Positions 1-11,740 of a DNA stretch of 64,000 bases are shown piece by piece. The translations under genes and the position numbers were made by a program. The DNA is taken from positions 688,274-752,273 of the forward strand of contig CAXAMN010025361.1 in the NCBI GenBank assembly GCA_963970005.1. The letters run 5' to 3'. This stretch comes from Durusdinium trenchii. Its lineage: Eukaryota; Sar; Dinophyceae; Suessiales; Symbiodiniaceae. The notes under the pieces are model-generated. The model did not search any database. It worked only from the letters and a program-made list of their open reading frames with translations, and had not been told where the DNA came from. Position 1 is the stretch's first letter. Each line of letters begins with the position of its first letter.

Positions 1-3000
1 GCTATCAAACTTCGACTGGAAGCCATGACTGAAGACTCACCTGACATATGTGCCTGCACCCCAGATGTATGGCCGAGCGACCTTACCATGCCGGTCGACA
101 CACCGGATCCTCAGCTCACTCAGGAACTTCAGTGCCCGGAGTGCCATCGAGCATTCAAGCAGGTGGGAGCCCTTAAACGCCACATGAGACAAGCACATAC
201 CATCCCTTGTGAACCGGATGATCTATATAATCCCTTGCGAGACGCCTGGAACGGTCGTCCAATCTGTTCACACTGCTCTCATTCATTTGTGGATTTTTAT
301 AGATTGAGGGATCACATTAATCGAAGGGTCTGCACCTCATTCAACCCGGCTCAGGAGATAATCATTCCGATTGTGGCGCGACCTGATCTGAAGATGCACC
401 TACGTCACAAGTCGATTCCGGGATTGTTGTTGAATCAAGCCCTCATTAAGGAACTGTCTTGCCATTGCGCTTTTTGTCATTGCCAGATAGCTGCCCGATC
501 CATCCATAAGCACTACACAGATCAGCATCCGCAGATGGTTGCACATGCTGCCCAATATGCTGCACATGTCGTTGGTCTCGCCAATATTGGCAGTGGTCGT
601 GGCCGCTGTAGCTTTTGTGATAAGGAGTGCCGCAATGTCCGCAGTCATGAATGTGGGGTCCTGTTTCAACTGTCAGCGATGTTGGGTTACACCTTCCAAC
701 CTGAACACTTTCCGGTCATGCCTGTAATGATGAAGGCCTCTAGAAGTGACCCCAAGCCTGCCTCAGCGCAGTCCAGATCGATCCCTGCAGTTCCATCGCC
801 ACATTTGTCAGGTGACCTTCATGATTCTCCTGCTCCCTCAGCATCGTGTGCACCGCCGTCAGTCTGTGATGCACCCATGGATGAAGCATTGCCCTCACTG
901 CAACCAACCATTTTTGTTTGTCAACGATGCCATAGTAGCTTCCTGACATCGACAGGCCTGGAAAAGCACATGTTGTCACATGACCATGACCTAGGGACCA
1001 CTGCATCCGGGCCTGCCCGGACCTCCAAGAAGCCTCGTGTCGACACAGTCCAAGCCATGTTGACTCAAGCACCAGCTGAAGTCCCTCAACCACCTAAGAT
1101 GTTCCTTTGTCCCCTATGCCAAACCCACATTGGCAGGAAGGGCTTAGCTGGACATTTGAGGAATGCCCATCAAGTTGATAAGCCGGAGTTCTTTAGCTTT
1201 CGACCTAGTAGGGACATGATGCATGGTCGACTCGGATGTGCTCATTGCCTGAGCTGCTTCACGACTGAGGCTGCCCTGAGACTGTACTACCAACGTGCCA
1301 CGTGCCCAGCATTGTTGATCGAATGGCTCAAAGACATGCACTATGGACCTGTTGACCGGACCGCTCTTTCCACCATGACCATGTCCGAGTCTGACCTGCC
1401 GGTGCTTGTGCATGACAAACCTGAGACTGTCATTGACAAGCAAGTCAGGGCCTTGATTGTTGCCTCACCATGCAAAGGGCCAAGCCCCTGTGGATTGCAC
1501 GTGCCACTTGACACGCCAGCTTGGCACCCCAAGATGACTCATGATCTTTGTGCGCATCCATTGAGCAGTTCGTACTCTGCGATGGTTCACACACCCATTT
1601 TTGGGCCTGAACACAGACTGAGCTGGTATGTTCACGTCACACCCTGGTTGGCTCATTTCACAGATCACCCGCAGGTTCAGATTGAGCATGCAGTACCCCT
1701 CAACCTGCTTCATGTTTGCACCCGAGTACATCCCATCTTTTGGGCGTGGAACTCAGATGACCTTGCGCCATTCCATCCTGAACACGTTCAAGTGCATGAC
1801 AGTTTGTCTCTTCAACACCAGTTGTTTCAAACATGCCTCTTCGAACTTGAGCATGTCCTGGCCCAAGACTGGTATCATTGGTGCCTCCACCAGGGTCTGC
1901 GGGATGGATCATTTGAAAGAAGAGGATCAATCTTTTTCAGACCTGATGGAGGTGTGTTCCAGTCACTTCAAACGGCAACGACCCAACGAGGAGGAACCCT
2001 CATCCGGTCAACAGCGTTTCCGATCCGGACAGAGGAGGTCATCGCACTCATCGGCTTCGGGCTCGGTCGACGATTCCACTCTGCTGGGTATGTTGGCCAG
2101 ACTGACCTTGAGGCAAGAGGACCAACTGAACCAGTTGAACCTCGATCGTACTTTCCTTTTGTTCATCCAGGCCGGCAAGAGTTCGATCCTTCCGCAGATG
2201 CTTCAGATCTCGAAGACATGGCAAGGCCAACGAGAGCAAGGCAAGGTAGATCGCCCGCTCCGTCAGTTGATGTTTCAGTCGGTGTTCGAAGAACTTGCAA
2301 GCAGAGCTGCCCAGCTTCCACTAGGGTCAAACGACCACGAACTGATCCTGGCCCTTCGGTCCAAACAGATCTTGACCACCACGAATGCATGGAACTATCT
2401 TCAGTGGGACCATCAGGACAAGACACTGAAGCCGTCGTCCCGAGACCCGATCTCCTCCGAGGAAGCCTCAAAGATGATCGAACGCATCCACACGCTTGCG
2501 AACCAGCCGGAACTGATTCATCGGTTCACGGCATTGAAACCGATGCCTTCGGACCAGTTGGGGCCCACATCCAATGTGGTGATTCCTTGGAGACTCGACA
2601 TCTCCCTCAGGAGTTCGGCCAGCCAGGAATTGTTCGACCTCCTGACCAAGCTCACAGGCAATGGTCTCACACAGTTGATTGCAGTGCGGCTACGACCCTC
2701 GACATTGCAACGATCACCCTTGGCACAAGCGGTGGCCCGGACCCTCAAAAGATGAGGACTTTGCTGTTAGAGATGAGCCTTGGCAATGAGGCCAACGATT
2801 GCTTCATGAACACCGCTTTGATCGGTGAACTTTGGGCCTGTTGTATGGACAACACCTTTTCTTGGGATATGCTTGGCACTTGGAAGGAGCCCCTCATTCG
2901 GCTGCTGGACCGGGGACCCAACTCTCTGGGGCTCTCCGATCCAAGCAGTTTGGGAACCTTGCTTGATGGCTGGTTCGCTTCACATGCCAAGGGGGCTCAG

Positions 3001-3621
3001 CATGATGTGGCTGAATTCTTAGGTTGGCTTAGGCACACTATGCACCGTCCGATTTTCGTGACGACTTCGCAGGCACCTCGCTGGGAGGCTCGTTTTGATG
3101 CCTCGATAGAGGACTGGGGCTGGACCTGCTCGCCAATCGTCATGAGAGAAGAAAAGCCCGTCGGATGCACCTTGCAAGAACTTGTTCACATGTGGCACTC
3201 CCAACCCCCGTACTGTTTAGGTCTAGCTGGCTCCGCTACCACAGTTTGCTTGCAGATCAATCGATTTCCAGCACTTGGCATTCGATCTAAGACCTTGATC
3301 AGCTGGAATCGACAACATGTCTTGATGCCGTGCTTCATGCATACATCCGGACGGACGGTCACATGGATTGAATATCAGGTTGTTGCAACTGCTTTGCACC
3401 GAGGTCATGAACCGACCACAGGCCACTATCAATGCCTCCTCCGCACGGGGGGCGGCAGATTTCTGTGTGATGATGATCGAGTACCCATCTCTGTCCCACA
3501 CGTGACAGCAATGGAAGAAGACATCTATGTCGTTTGGCTGACACGAACCAACAACTTGACCGATGCTTACCGTACAGTGGTCAACCGACCAAACCCGTTC
3601 GTGCCACTTTTTCGCGCTTAG
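1..3621 (+). CDS. C2H2 zinc-finger / ubiquitin-specific protease (C19) polyprotein, 5' end outside window
   Basis: Single uninterrupted reading frame. The first ATG is at 25, but the eight codons before it are also open, so the protein probably starts upstream of the window; 1198 residues follow the ATG. The N-terminal half has about seven C2H2-like fingers (first: C37, C40, H53, H58; others near residues 80, 145, 195, 300, 363 and 405, several with irregular spacing). A long middle region is unrecognised. The last 280 residues form a USP domain: Cys box NEANDCFMNT with Cys926, a QQDA-like box QHDVAEFLGWL, the LQINRF strand, GHY with His1134, and Asp near 1149-1151. All three catalytic positions are present, so deubiquitinase activity is plausible. 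A 3.6-kb intronless ORF next to spliced genes suggests a retroelement ORF or a retrocopy. No reverse transcriptase is visible here; it could lie upstream. It is the only convincing plus-strand gene outside the Copia element. Confidence 0.8.
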   Translation, partial: AIKLRLEAMTEDSPDICACTPDVWPSDLTMPVDTPDPQLTQELQCPECHRAFKQVGALKRHMRQAHTIPCEPDDLYNPLRDAWNGRPICSHCSHSFVDFYRLRDHINRRVCTSFNPAQEIIIPIVARPDLKMHLRHKSIPGLLLNQALIKELSCHCAFCHCQIAARSIHKHYTDQHPQMVAHAAQYAAHVVGLANIGSGRGRCSFCDKECRNVRSHECGVLFQLSAMLGYTFQPEHFPVMPVMMKASRSDPKPASAQSRSIPAVPSPHLSGDLHDSPAPSASCAPPSVCDAPMDEALPSLQPTIFVCQRCHSSFLTSTGLEKHMLSHDHDLGTTASGPARTSKKPRVDTVQAMLTQAPAEVPQPPKMFLCPLCQTHIGRKGLAGHLRNAHQVDKPEFFSFRPSRDMMHGRLGCAHCLSCFTTEAALRLYYQRATCPALLIEWLKDMHYGPVDRTALSTMTMSESDLPVLVHDKPETVIDKQVRALIVASPCKGPSPCGLHVPLDTPAWHPKMTHDLCAHPLSSSYSAMVHTPIFGPEHRLSWYVHVTPWLAHFTDHPQVQIEHAVPLNLLHVCTRVHPIFWAWNSDDLAPFHPEHVQVHDSLSLQHQLFQTCLFELEHVLAQDWYHWCLHQGLRDGSFERRGSIFFRPDGGVFQSLQTATTQRGGTLIRSTAFPIRTEEVIALIGFGLGRRFHSAGYVGQTDLEARGPTEPVEPRSYFPFVHPGRQEFDPSADASDLEDMARPTRARQGRSPAPSVDVSVGVRRTCKQSCPASTRVKRPRTDPGPSVQTDLDHHECMELSSVGPSGQDTEAVVPRPDLLRGSLKDDRTHPHACEPAGTDSSVHGIETDAFGPVGAHIQCGDSLETRHLPQEFGQPGIVRPPDQAHRQWSHTVDCSAATTLDIATITLGTSGGPDPQKMRTLLLEMSLGNEANDCFMNTALIGELWACCMDNTFSWDMLGTWKEPLIRLLDRGPNSLGLSDPSSLGTLLDGWFASHAKGAQHDVAEFLGWLRHTMHRPIFVTTSQAPRWEARFDASIEDWGWTCSPIVMREEKPVGCTLQELVHMWHSQPPYCLGLAGSATTVCLQINRFPALGIRSKTLISWNRQHVLMPCFMHTSGRTVTWIEYQVVATALHRGHEPTTGHYQCLLRTGGGRFLCDDDRVPISVPHVTAMEEDIYVVWLTRTNNLTDAYRTVVNRPNPFVPLFRA

Positions 3622-3738
3622 TTGATGCCAGAGCCGCCCGGGCTAGCTGTCCTTCGAGACCGCCGATTGACTTTCGTCGATTGCTCGCCCAACACGGGCG
3701 GATTCGCTCCGCCGGTCGTGAACGAATGAATGAATTCT

Positions 3739-4260
3739 AATAATTTAATAGATTCGATCTTTAAAAAAATTAAATATATCTTCCAATTTTTGCAATTGAT
3801 TTGCCTTTATATTTAACATCTTTATGAATGGAATTTAAAAAGGAGATTAGAAATGGTTTCGTAGGGAATTACGATGAATACCCCATTTTGATAAATATAT
3901 ATTGGAAATCAACCATATATTTAATATATTTATATACGATAGGATATTAATATAATTTGATATAATTAATATCTATATACAGATTTTAAATGATAATTGA
4001 AAATATATATTAATATATTTTATTTAAAAAAATATGTGAATATTATATATATTGTAATCTATTATAAAATTAGATTATTTTAAATTGAATATATTCGATT
4101 ATATATAAAATATTATATTATTATATATATATATTTGCAAATTCGTTCTTAAAATAATTATTCGTTAATATCTATTTTTAAAATATAATATATTTTATTA
4201 ATTATTTTGGAAGAGGTATTATATCATTGAAAAAAGAAATCCAAAATTACGATATATTTG
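3739..4260. other. Very AT-rich tract (left)
   Basis: About 520 bases, almost all A/T, starting abruptly about 115 bases after the stop of the USP ORF. No gene is visible. It shares short blocks with the tract at 11880-13020 in the same orientation: AAATATATATTGG followed about 15 bases later by ATATATTTATATA, and AAAATATAATATATTTT. Composition is unlike the rest of the window. It could be an organelle insertion, an element end or a degenerate AT satellite. Confidence 0.7.
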
Positions 4261-4665
4261 AATGAAATGTAGCAAGCTGAAGAAGGTTGAAGGAAGATTT
4301 GAATTAGAGCATATGCGTCGCAAGCCGAAACATCCTGTGAATCGCAAGCTCCATCACCTTACCGAGATCACAACAAACCGCGAACAGACGCCATCACTCC
4401 ATGCGCACGCCGGAAGAACAAATACCAAGTACCAAAACAGGTACAAAAAAAGCAGATTCCTACCAGGAACCAAAGGCACTGCATGCACAGCCCCCTCGAT
4501 CTGTATTGGGCATGTCAACCTGGACGTAGGTGTCATAGGGGAGTTCAGCACCTTACAATGACCCAGCCAGCAATGCTGCATTGGATCGCCCCCACATAGC
4601 ACCCATAGGGATGCACAGCAAGAAACAGCAAATAAGAGCAAATGAAATGAGTGACGGCAATTTTT

Positions 4666-5627
4666 TTAACGCAATCGCCGCAATGCCCTCTCCACCTCAA
4701 GTCTTACGCACTGTACTGCACGGGCATCCTTTGCGGACACCCAGCGAAGGATCCAATCTCTGGTCACCCTGGCAAGCAGGTCTTTAGGGAATCCAACCAA
4801 AGAATGTAAAGACAAAAAAGCCTCTTCAAAGGCAAGAGCCCTTCCCTCGGAGCAGCTGGACAAATGAAAGATGCGGCACAGCCATCCCTTAATAACCGCC
4901 GTGGGTCTACGATGACCATGGCTGCAAAATTCGCAAGTCGACTGTGTGGTAACTACAACTTCCGAACGGGTTAGGAAAGACAGGGGCAACAAAAAGGCCC
5001 TCATCTCCAAACTCCGTCCGCAAACCAATGAATGTCCGAAATTCACACTCTTCCAAGTTCATGGTGCCGTAGTGGTATCGGGCGCGCAGCCTGGAGATAG
5101 CCCATTGCGCCACCCTTTTCCTTATCAATGATGGCTTGCCCGTCCCACACGCAAAACATGCGCAAGTCGTCCCGGAAATTGACGTCAAGGACCAACATAT
5201 TGCAACCACAGACAGGGACCAGCTTGGAGCAGGACCTGCGGAAACAAACAGTGTCTACCTCCTCAACAGGTAGTTGCGCAGCCTCCCTTCTCCACTTGAA
5301 GAGCCGCAGCACTGCCCCACTCAAAGCATCGCCCATTGGAGCCCCACGCAGCTCACGCCCGAGGAGGCCGGGCAGAGCCACAAAATTGGTCAAGGTAAAG
5401 TGCATCAACACCTCCCGAATCTCTGCAAAGGAAAAGCAAACCCAGCCAGCGGGAACATGTCCAGCAGTCTTGTGCCGGAGTGAATACATGGAATCAATGC
5501 ACGCGTTGACTGCGCGCATGAGGGGACAAATAGAATCCACACCTTTGGCAACCGCCTGACTCTTGTCACCAGAAGCTATGGCTTTCGCCGGCCCCGGACC
5601 ACACCTGAGTTTCTTCTTGGGGGCCAT
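4666..5627 (-). CDS. Unknown 285-aa protein, three exons fully in phase
   Basis: Exons 5627-5149, 5090-4968 and 4921-4666 join without a frame break to 286 codons including TAA. Introns are short (58 and 46 bases) with GT donors and AG acceptors. The ATG at 5627 is followed by a basic start, MAPKKKLRCGP, and lies 325 bases after the last methyltransferase exon on the same strand. The middle contains FRDDLRMFC joined to LRARYHYGTMNLEE and FIGLRTEFGDEGLFVAP; the C-terminus is helical and charged and ends in RALRRLR. I do not recognise a family and see no signal peptide or membrane segment. Continuous phase through two introns, protein-like composition and an in-frame stop make a real gene likely. 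It could be a lineage-specific dinoflagellate gene or cargo of the methyltransferase neighbourhood. Confidence 0.62.
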
Positions 5628-5951
5628 CCCACCGTAAGTCCTGTTCTTGAGCTGAGGCTGAGAGCATGTTGAAAGGATTCTTGGCATACTGAAGCGGCAA
5701 TGGGAAAGGATCTGCTGTTAGTTACTATTAGTTATTGTTTCAATGACAGTATAAACTTGCAGTGCTTGGAAAAGCGCTTTTCCTGCACATGAAGTATCTA
5801 AATCAGGCTAGTCTGTTCTAATTGGAAGCAAAAATCACCCCGTGGCTGATTGAACCAGGCTATGAAGTTGATTTACATTGTTCATTGGATGTTTTCCAAT
5901 GAGGTGATGCCGCAAAGTTAGAATGAATTAAGCTTAGCTAGAGGCCAGAGC

Positions 5952-8139
5952 TCAGCAAGCGTGTTCATTGGGCAACACGCTTGGATGGTTGCCAGCAGCA
6001 GAGGATGGTGAGGATCGCTGCAGTGCAAACCCCACTAGTGAATCTCACCACTCATGAGTTGAAAACATATATCCGGTTGCCTCAAACTAAACCCAAACAG
6101 TGTTACCCCAAGAAAATAAGGGGAGCACGAGTTTCCAGCCAAATCGGATTGCTGCTTGTCGGTAAGCAGGTGGAGCTTGTACTTGGTGATGTCGTCCAAA
6201 CCCAGGCCCTGCAATTTCAATTTCTCCTGGGGATGCAATCTACAGGATGAATCACAGTAAACTTGGGATGTTTGCTTGTTCCATTGGGATGTTCCAAGGT
6301 TTCAAGAGATGTAAGAATGTGGACCGCAATAGATTGAAAACAAGCTAGGTTACAACCACTGGTATAATTGCCTTCACCGGCACCGGTCCTGTCCAGAAAG
6401 CAATCTCCATTGAGAGGATATGATGTACTTGCCATTGGGAATCAGGCAAGGGCACAACCATGGATTTGAACTGCAAAATGTATTCCTTTCATAGTTTTGG
6501 TCCTCAGGTGTGCTTAGATGAAGGGGTGAGATGGCTGTGTCTGGACATGTCTAGACAGAATAGAACCGTTGACTAAGGATTGGTCCACCTGAATGATCAT
6601 TGTGTGAGCGAATGGGTCCATGCCCCTTTGCTGGAGGATTGTCACGGCGACCGCGGCGATGGACAATTCCCGTGCGGTCAAGGGCAAACCTTTCTTCTGC
6701 AGCGCCTTGAGGTTTGTCTTAACAGCTACCTGAGGGGCAGGTGCATCCAAAAAGACAACCCCAATCCAGGCCCGTGTTTTGATTAAATTGGTGCAAAAGA
6801 TTGGAACTTGGGGTTGGCATGAAACACATTGTGCTTTTGTTTCTGGTTGATACCTTCCCATAATTTTTTCTGCATAGTAATGAAATCTTCCTCCCACTTC
6901 TTGCCCGAAGCTGCCCTTTGAGTAGATGGACGCTCAATGGCCAATGCCGGGTCAACCACTTTGTCAATGGGTGTTGGCGGACATGTCAACTTCAAAAACA
7001 AACTTCGTGGGTCCGGTCCAAACTGCCTGAACTGGGTGGCTTTCACATAAAGACCCCAGCATCTGGTCCGGGATTGGGGAACCCCGTATTCGCTGGAAGT
7101 GATCAGGGCATGGGTTGGGATGAATCCCCGCTTTTCAAGCTCTGAATCTTGTAGGTGGATGGGGCATTCACCTCCAAATTGTTTCCGAGAATGTGTCAAA
7201 TTTCTCACATTCTCTGTTATCACCCATTCTAAATCTTCATCGTAATCACAGTATGCCAGAAGAGCTCGGAAGCCACCACCAGTGGTCGAGCTCTCGTCCA
7301 AGAATGATTTGGGTGATCCATTCTGTGAGCTGATTGATTTGCATGGATATCCGATAGTGAGTCCAGCCACCTCGACAGGGTGCAAGCCCAATGTCAAATC
7401 ACATACTACTATTGATTTGTATAGATCAACTATTTGGTGGGTTCGTGCTTGATGACTTTTTTTCCCAGCGAACCTTGGGCACTTGGAGGTATTGCTGAGT
7501 AACAGCATCCTTCCCATAGCCAGATCCCAAGCATCGCATGTCCTCGAAGATGATTTTGGCCCCAAACGCTTTGCTGATCCAATCTGATTTCCATGTGTCA
7601 ATCTCGCACATGAACTCGTTCTCAAACTGCAGGGCATTTGGGAACCGTTTCGGGCTTAAACATTTGGCATTGAAACTTAAAAAAGAACCATAATATTGAC
7701 TTTGGACGCCAATCCTGCCTTCAAGGCTCGACCTGAGTGAAGTAGCTCCTTCAATGCAGGGTTCAACTGATCAAAGATCATCTCTGCAACTCCAAGACCG
7801 CTGCAAATGGACGCAACCTTCACTTTAATAGCACCATCTCCGGAGGGCAGCGCAGCATGAGTAGACTGAAGGCAGCCCTTAACATCATCCACTTTCAAGA
7901 GCTCCTCAATGATGTTGGAAACCTTGATGGTTCAGAACTGGTGAGCGCAAATAGTATGCATTCACCCAAAGAAGAATCAGGCTCCAAAACAAGGTTTCAA
8001 AAACACTGCTGCATCGAGCGCCATGCCAAGGCACACTCATGCAGGGCAAAGGAGAACGAGGCGCAGCAGCAGGGCTTTCCAGGCCATCGTCCGAAGCCTC
8101 CAGGATCTCGGACTCGGAGCCCTCGGCCTGGAGCCTCAT
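5952..8139 (-). CDS. C5-cytosine DNA methyltransferase (DNMT)
   Basis: Transfers a methyl group from S-adenosylmethionine to cytosine C5. Exons in order: possible first exon from ATG 8139; 7922-7719 with motif I (VASICSGLGVAEM); 7626-7474 with the motif II/III region (CEIDTWKSDW, IIFEDM); 7370 to about 6860 with motif IV (GYPCKSIS, catalytic Cys), motif VI (ITENV) and motif VIII (QSRTRCWG); an exon near 6760-6570 with LPLTAREL and MIIQVDQSL; 6470-6389 (PCLIPNGKYIISS); 6226-6107 with motif X (DLAGNSCSPYFLG); and a possible last exon 6017-5952. Introns 7718-7627 (GC-AG), 7473-7371 (GT-AG) and 6388-6227 (GA-AG) keep frame. The junctions near 6850 and 6570 are not resolved. All catalytic motifs are intact and no frameshift is needed. 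DNMTs captured by retrotransposons are known in Symbiodinium, but no RT or integrase lies beside this copy. Confidence 0.85.
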
Positions 8140-8399
8140 TCCAACATAGATCAATTGCTGTGCCCCCAATTGGGAGGTTGACAATTATGAAATGTTATAA
8201 CTTAAACTTAAAGGTTCCAAAACATATTTAATAAGCTTAGTAATACCACTTGATCAGTTCTGTCCTCTGCATCACTGGCCAAAAAGAATGTTTCTTCATG
8301 GTCAGCGTTGGATTTCCTTCAGGGTTGAAGCAAGACCAGAACACTCAAATGATGGTCAGAACTAGAAACTGTTTCAAAAAAAATTGAGGCGTCCATTTT

Positions 8400-11300
8400 C
8401 TATATGTCAATTGGCGCAAGCACTGCATCATCATCATCATCATCAGAAGGGTCGCCGTCATCGCCCCCCTCAACTGCATATGTCAAATCCACATGCTTGC
8501 TCCGACTTGGGATCTCCCAAGATGGAGTGGCCAGACTCAAAGCAAAAGGTACCGGCCATCTATGGACTAGATGCTTGTAGGCTGTAGGTCTCGGCTGGCA
8601 TGGCCAGTCCCCCTGACTCCAACGAGTCAGGTATGAAAGAGCATCCTGGTTGATCACATTGTGTTTGAAGCATTTAGGTGCCACTGACTTGATGTTCTTT
8701 TTGACCCTCTCACTCAACGGCCTCCGTGCAGCCACGCCAAGTGGCTGTTGGAATCCAAGCTCCAAGGCGCGCGCACGATCTTCGGTCATGACCACCACCA
8801 CAGCATATGGCTCTGCATCAGCCATCCTCTTTTTTGCTATCAGGATAATGTCCCCAGGTTTGCGCGCATAGCCACCCCGAAGCTCTTGCGTAGTGCACCA
8901 GCCCATGGAATTGGGATCAACATTACATCGGCGAGTGATGTGTATAGATCCAACATGTCCGGAGAACAAGACTTCAGGGCATCAGCAAGGTATAAGTCGT
9001 CCAGGAAATCCCTACCACTTGAGAAAAGAAAAATTTCTATTCTTTTTCTGAGTGTCGCAATCCTTTGACCCAAACGCCGGCAACTGCAGCCCAATCCTTC
9101 CATTCTGCCACTTCATCAAGCTTTGCAGCAGAAGCTTCAACCTTGTGGTTTTTGTGACGTTTCCGCTGTTGTTCTCCAGGATCAGTAGGACGACACGAAG
9201 AGTCCATGATCTCAACCACTTGGTCCGGAGTGTCAAAGGTATGGCGGCATATGATAGCAGCCTGCTGGGAAAAGGCCTGGTCCAGGTCCTCGTGATCTTA
9301 TATATAATTCCAAAGGAGGACAAGGCAAAAAAGGCGTTTTCAGGACTCACCCCCACATTAGCTGACAATGAAAAGCATTTGGTTGAAATCAATCCAAAAG
9401 GCTGTGTCCTGTTCTCAAGAAGTTGAGGACACAGAACCTGAAGCACCTCAGAGCTACCAGTATGATCATGTGGGCTACTATGTGCTTGTTCTTGCCCTCC
9501 CTGTAGCAGTTGTCCTGCTGCAAAGCACATCCCAAGGGAAGTGTGTTGAACCGCTGGTACACATGCGCCAGGGTGCGGCTCAGCACTTCCTGCTGCGTTT
9601 CGCTGTCCTTCCTGAGGTCCTCGTCGCTGACCCAAAAGTGGAGTTGAACTCCATGCAGCCAGCTGCCAGTCACGTGCAAAGTTGGCCTGAACAAGCCAGC
9701 CAACATTTTGGGTTGATTGACCCTGGCAACCCTTGGTAGACGAAATTTGGATTGGTCCATGCCGTCTATGTTTATACATAGACAGCTGGACGCCGCAGAT
9801 GCAATCATCATCCTTATAGCCGGCAATTCAAGGGCTCAAAAAAATCAATTAATGAACCGGGATGGTTGGCCGAACAGGCAATAACCAATTGAAGGCAAGT
9901 TAAGATCTGAAAACAAGGCATTGAAATTTGCAATTCAAGACAGGTGCCCATGTCCACCATTGTTTTCACCCAGCAATGTGACATAGCTCTATAGCTCCAG
10001 TACTGCCTATCCAGCCATTGGGATAGAAGATGGTGCGAGTAGAGGCGGTAAGCCTCTTGGCGCTGTTCGCTTTTGTGAACAGATTTGATTTTGAGTTTTA
10101 GCTCGAAGCAAGTATTGCACTTGCCATGCTGGTTCACACCTCTGAACTTCAAGTGCCCACTCCGCATGCCTGGACGTAGGATGGCGTTAGCCACACGAAG
10201 GAACGTTGAGTAGCTGGCAGGGCTTGCATTATCCGCCAAGCATGCAGCATAGTACTCCCAGTAGAGCTCGGTTCTGCTTGAAACTTGTAACCGCTGACAT
10301 GGTCTAGCAAAAGTGCCAGGCCCTACAAGGTGCAGGTCAGGATCAGCGGCGTAGGTTTGGAGACTTTGTATGAAGTGATTCACTAAGCGAATCTCAAGGT
10401 CTGGGTCCTTGGTCTCGGGCACTTCTGCTTCCTCATTTTTTGGCATTTTGAAGTCTGTCGGCATCAATTCGGCGCAACTCTGGTATGTTTTCCACAGAAA
10501 CATTACCATACCAGCCCACTTTGTGGAAACATCTTTGTCAGCCATGCTGAAGCCAAAGACTGGGTGCTTCGGTGACTTCCTCCTTCTCTGGTTTGTGTAC
10601 CCTGGCTCTCCACGACGGATTCTCTGGATAGTACTGGTATCTATGCCCAGCAGTGACTGGAGCGCATAAACACAGACCTCCTTTCCCAGGAAAAAAATCT
10701 GATGTTTCCGTTTCTCATACCTTCGCTTGGCAGGTTTGGACTCATCAGCATCCGAAGCCAACAAAAGGCTGCCTTCATCAGAGCTGGTGTGTATTAGACC
10801 AAAAGCTGCACAATCAGGCCCCTCAGACTCAGTGGCCGCGAGCAAGCTACAATCAGAGTCAGGGGGTTGGCAATCTTCTGCAGGAGCAGCTGTGGAGAAG
10901 AGCTTGCTGCAGTTGAACAAGTCTCGGACTGCGTGTTCCTTATGTTCTACGCATTGAAACTATGAAAGACAAGGAGGATTCATTAGGGTTTACCTCAAAA
11001 AGTACAAAAATTGAGAACCATCATCATAAAAGATTCATATAAAGATCACTGAGTTATCCGATCTTCAGGATCCAGGGATGCCAAGTCAGACCGCTTGGCA
11101 GTGACGGCTCTCTCATAGCCAACAAATTGTTGGAAACATGTTTTTTGCTGGCACCGGCATTGCCTGCCCACCAGCTCATCTACACTAATTTGTTCATGGC
11201 CTTTTCTTTTTTCAATCTTGCCTTCAGCAAAACAAGGAACGTGTTCTTTACGCTCATCGTCAGAAGATAATAACATACCCCTCTAGCCTCCCCAGCTAAC

Positions 11301-11740
11301 TTCCCTGCCAGCTAACTTGAGAAAATGCAATACATGTGACTCCGTTTAAAGGTGCCCAACAGAATTAGTTCTAAATAAATCAACTTATCTGGCATTGGGT
11401 TCGTTTGGCATTAGACGTAGATGGCGAAACCCACCAATATAAGGACCTACGGTGTATATACTTTAACTTCAAACAAATTAAGAAACTAGACCCAGACGGC
11501 TTTGGCATGGCTTTAATTAAACAAATTGCATTGTTGATGCAATCTCAAAATTGCATTGTTGATGCAATTTCAAATGAATTTTTGGTGGTTTCAGAATTCC
11601 ATTTATTAAGCCACCCACACCCTTTGTGATTGGCCCCAAGCCCTGGTCCTGGCTTTCTTGAGTTTCTTATCGGCCTTCACCTTCGTGCTAACTGCCTTGG
11701 CAGGCCTCTTCATGTCAGCTTTAGAGCTGGGCCGCTTCAT
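8400..11740 (-). CDS. DUF7869-like protein, possibly a DDE-type nuclease/transposase relative
   Basis: Multi-exon gene upstream of, and in the same direction as, the DNMT. A possible start at ATG 11740 gives a Lys/Arg-rich N-terminus. An exon inside 11276-11046 has a CRCQQKTCFQQF cysteine motif. About 10910-9985 has a charged region, FLGKEVCVYALQSLLG and a zinc-ribbon-like HGKCNTCFELK. About 9800-9403 has INIDGMDQSKFRLPR, HVTGSWLHG and QQDNCYREGKN. Exon 9403 joins 9296-9059 through a GC-AG intron to make LRTGHNHEDLDQAF. Then 9017-8927 and 8882-8400 (KPGDIILIAKKRM, ending after an Asp run). From memory this order of D, DN and GHxHEDLD motifs matches dinoflagellate and animal proteins annotated DUF7869; the acidic residues resemble an RNase-H-fold active site, which is inference. 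Start and first introns are approximate. Confidence 0.68.
11522..11572. repeat. Two tandem copies of a 24-25-bp palindromic unit
   Basis: TTGCATTGTTGATGCAAT occurs twice in direct succession. Each unit is itself an inverted repeat (TTGCAT / ATGCAA) that could form a hairpin. It lies in a gene-free stretch (11277-11605) just left of the second AT-rich tract. Confidence 0.7.

Noticed and set aside
7371-7473. Apparent frameshift in a 7-A run in the DNMT gene
   Set aside because: A GT-AG intron (7473-7371) joins VPK to VAGLTIGYPCKS in phase, so no frameshift is needed.
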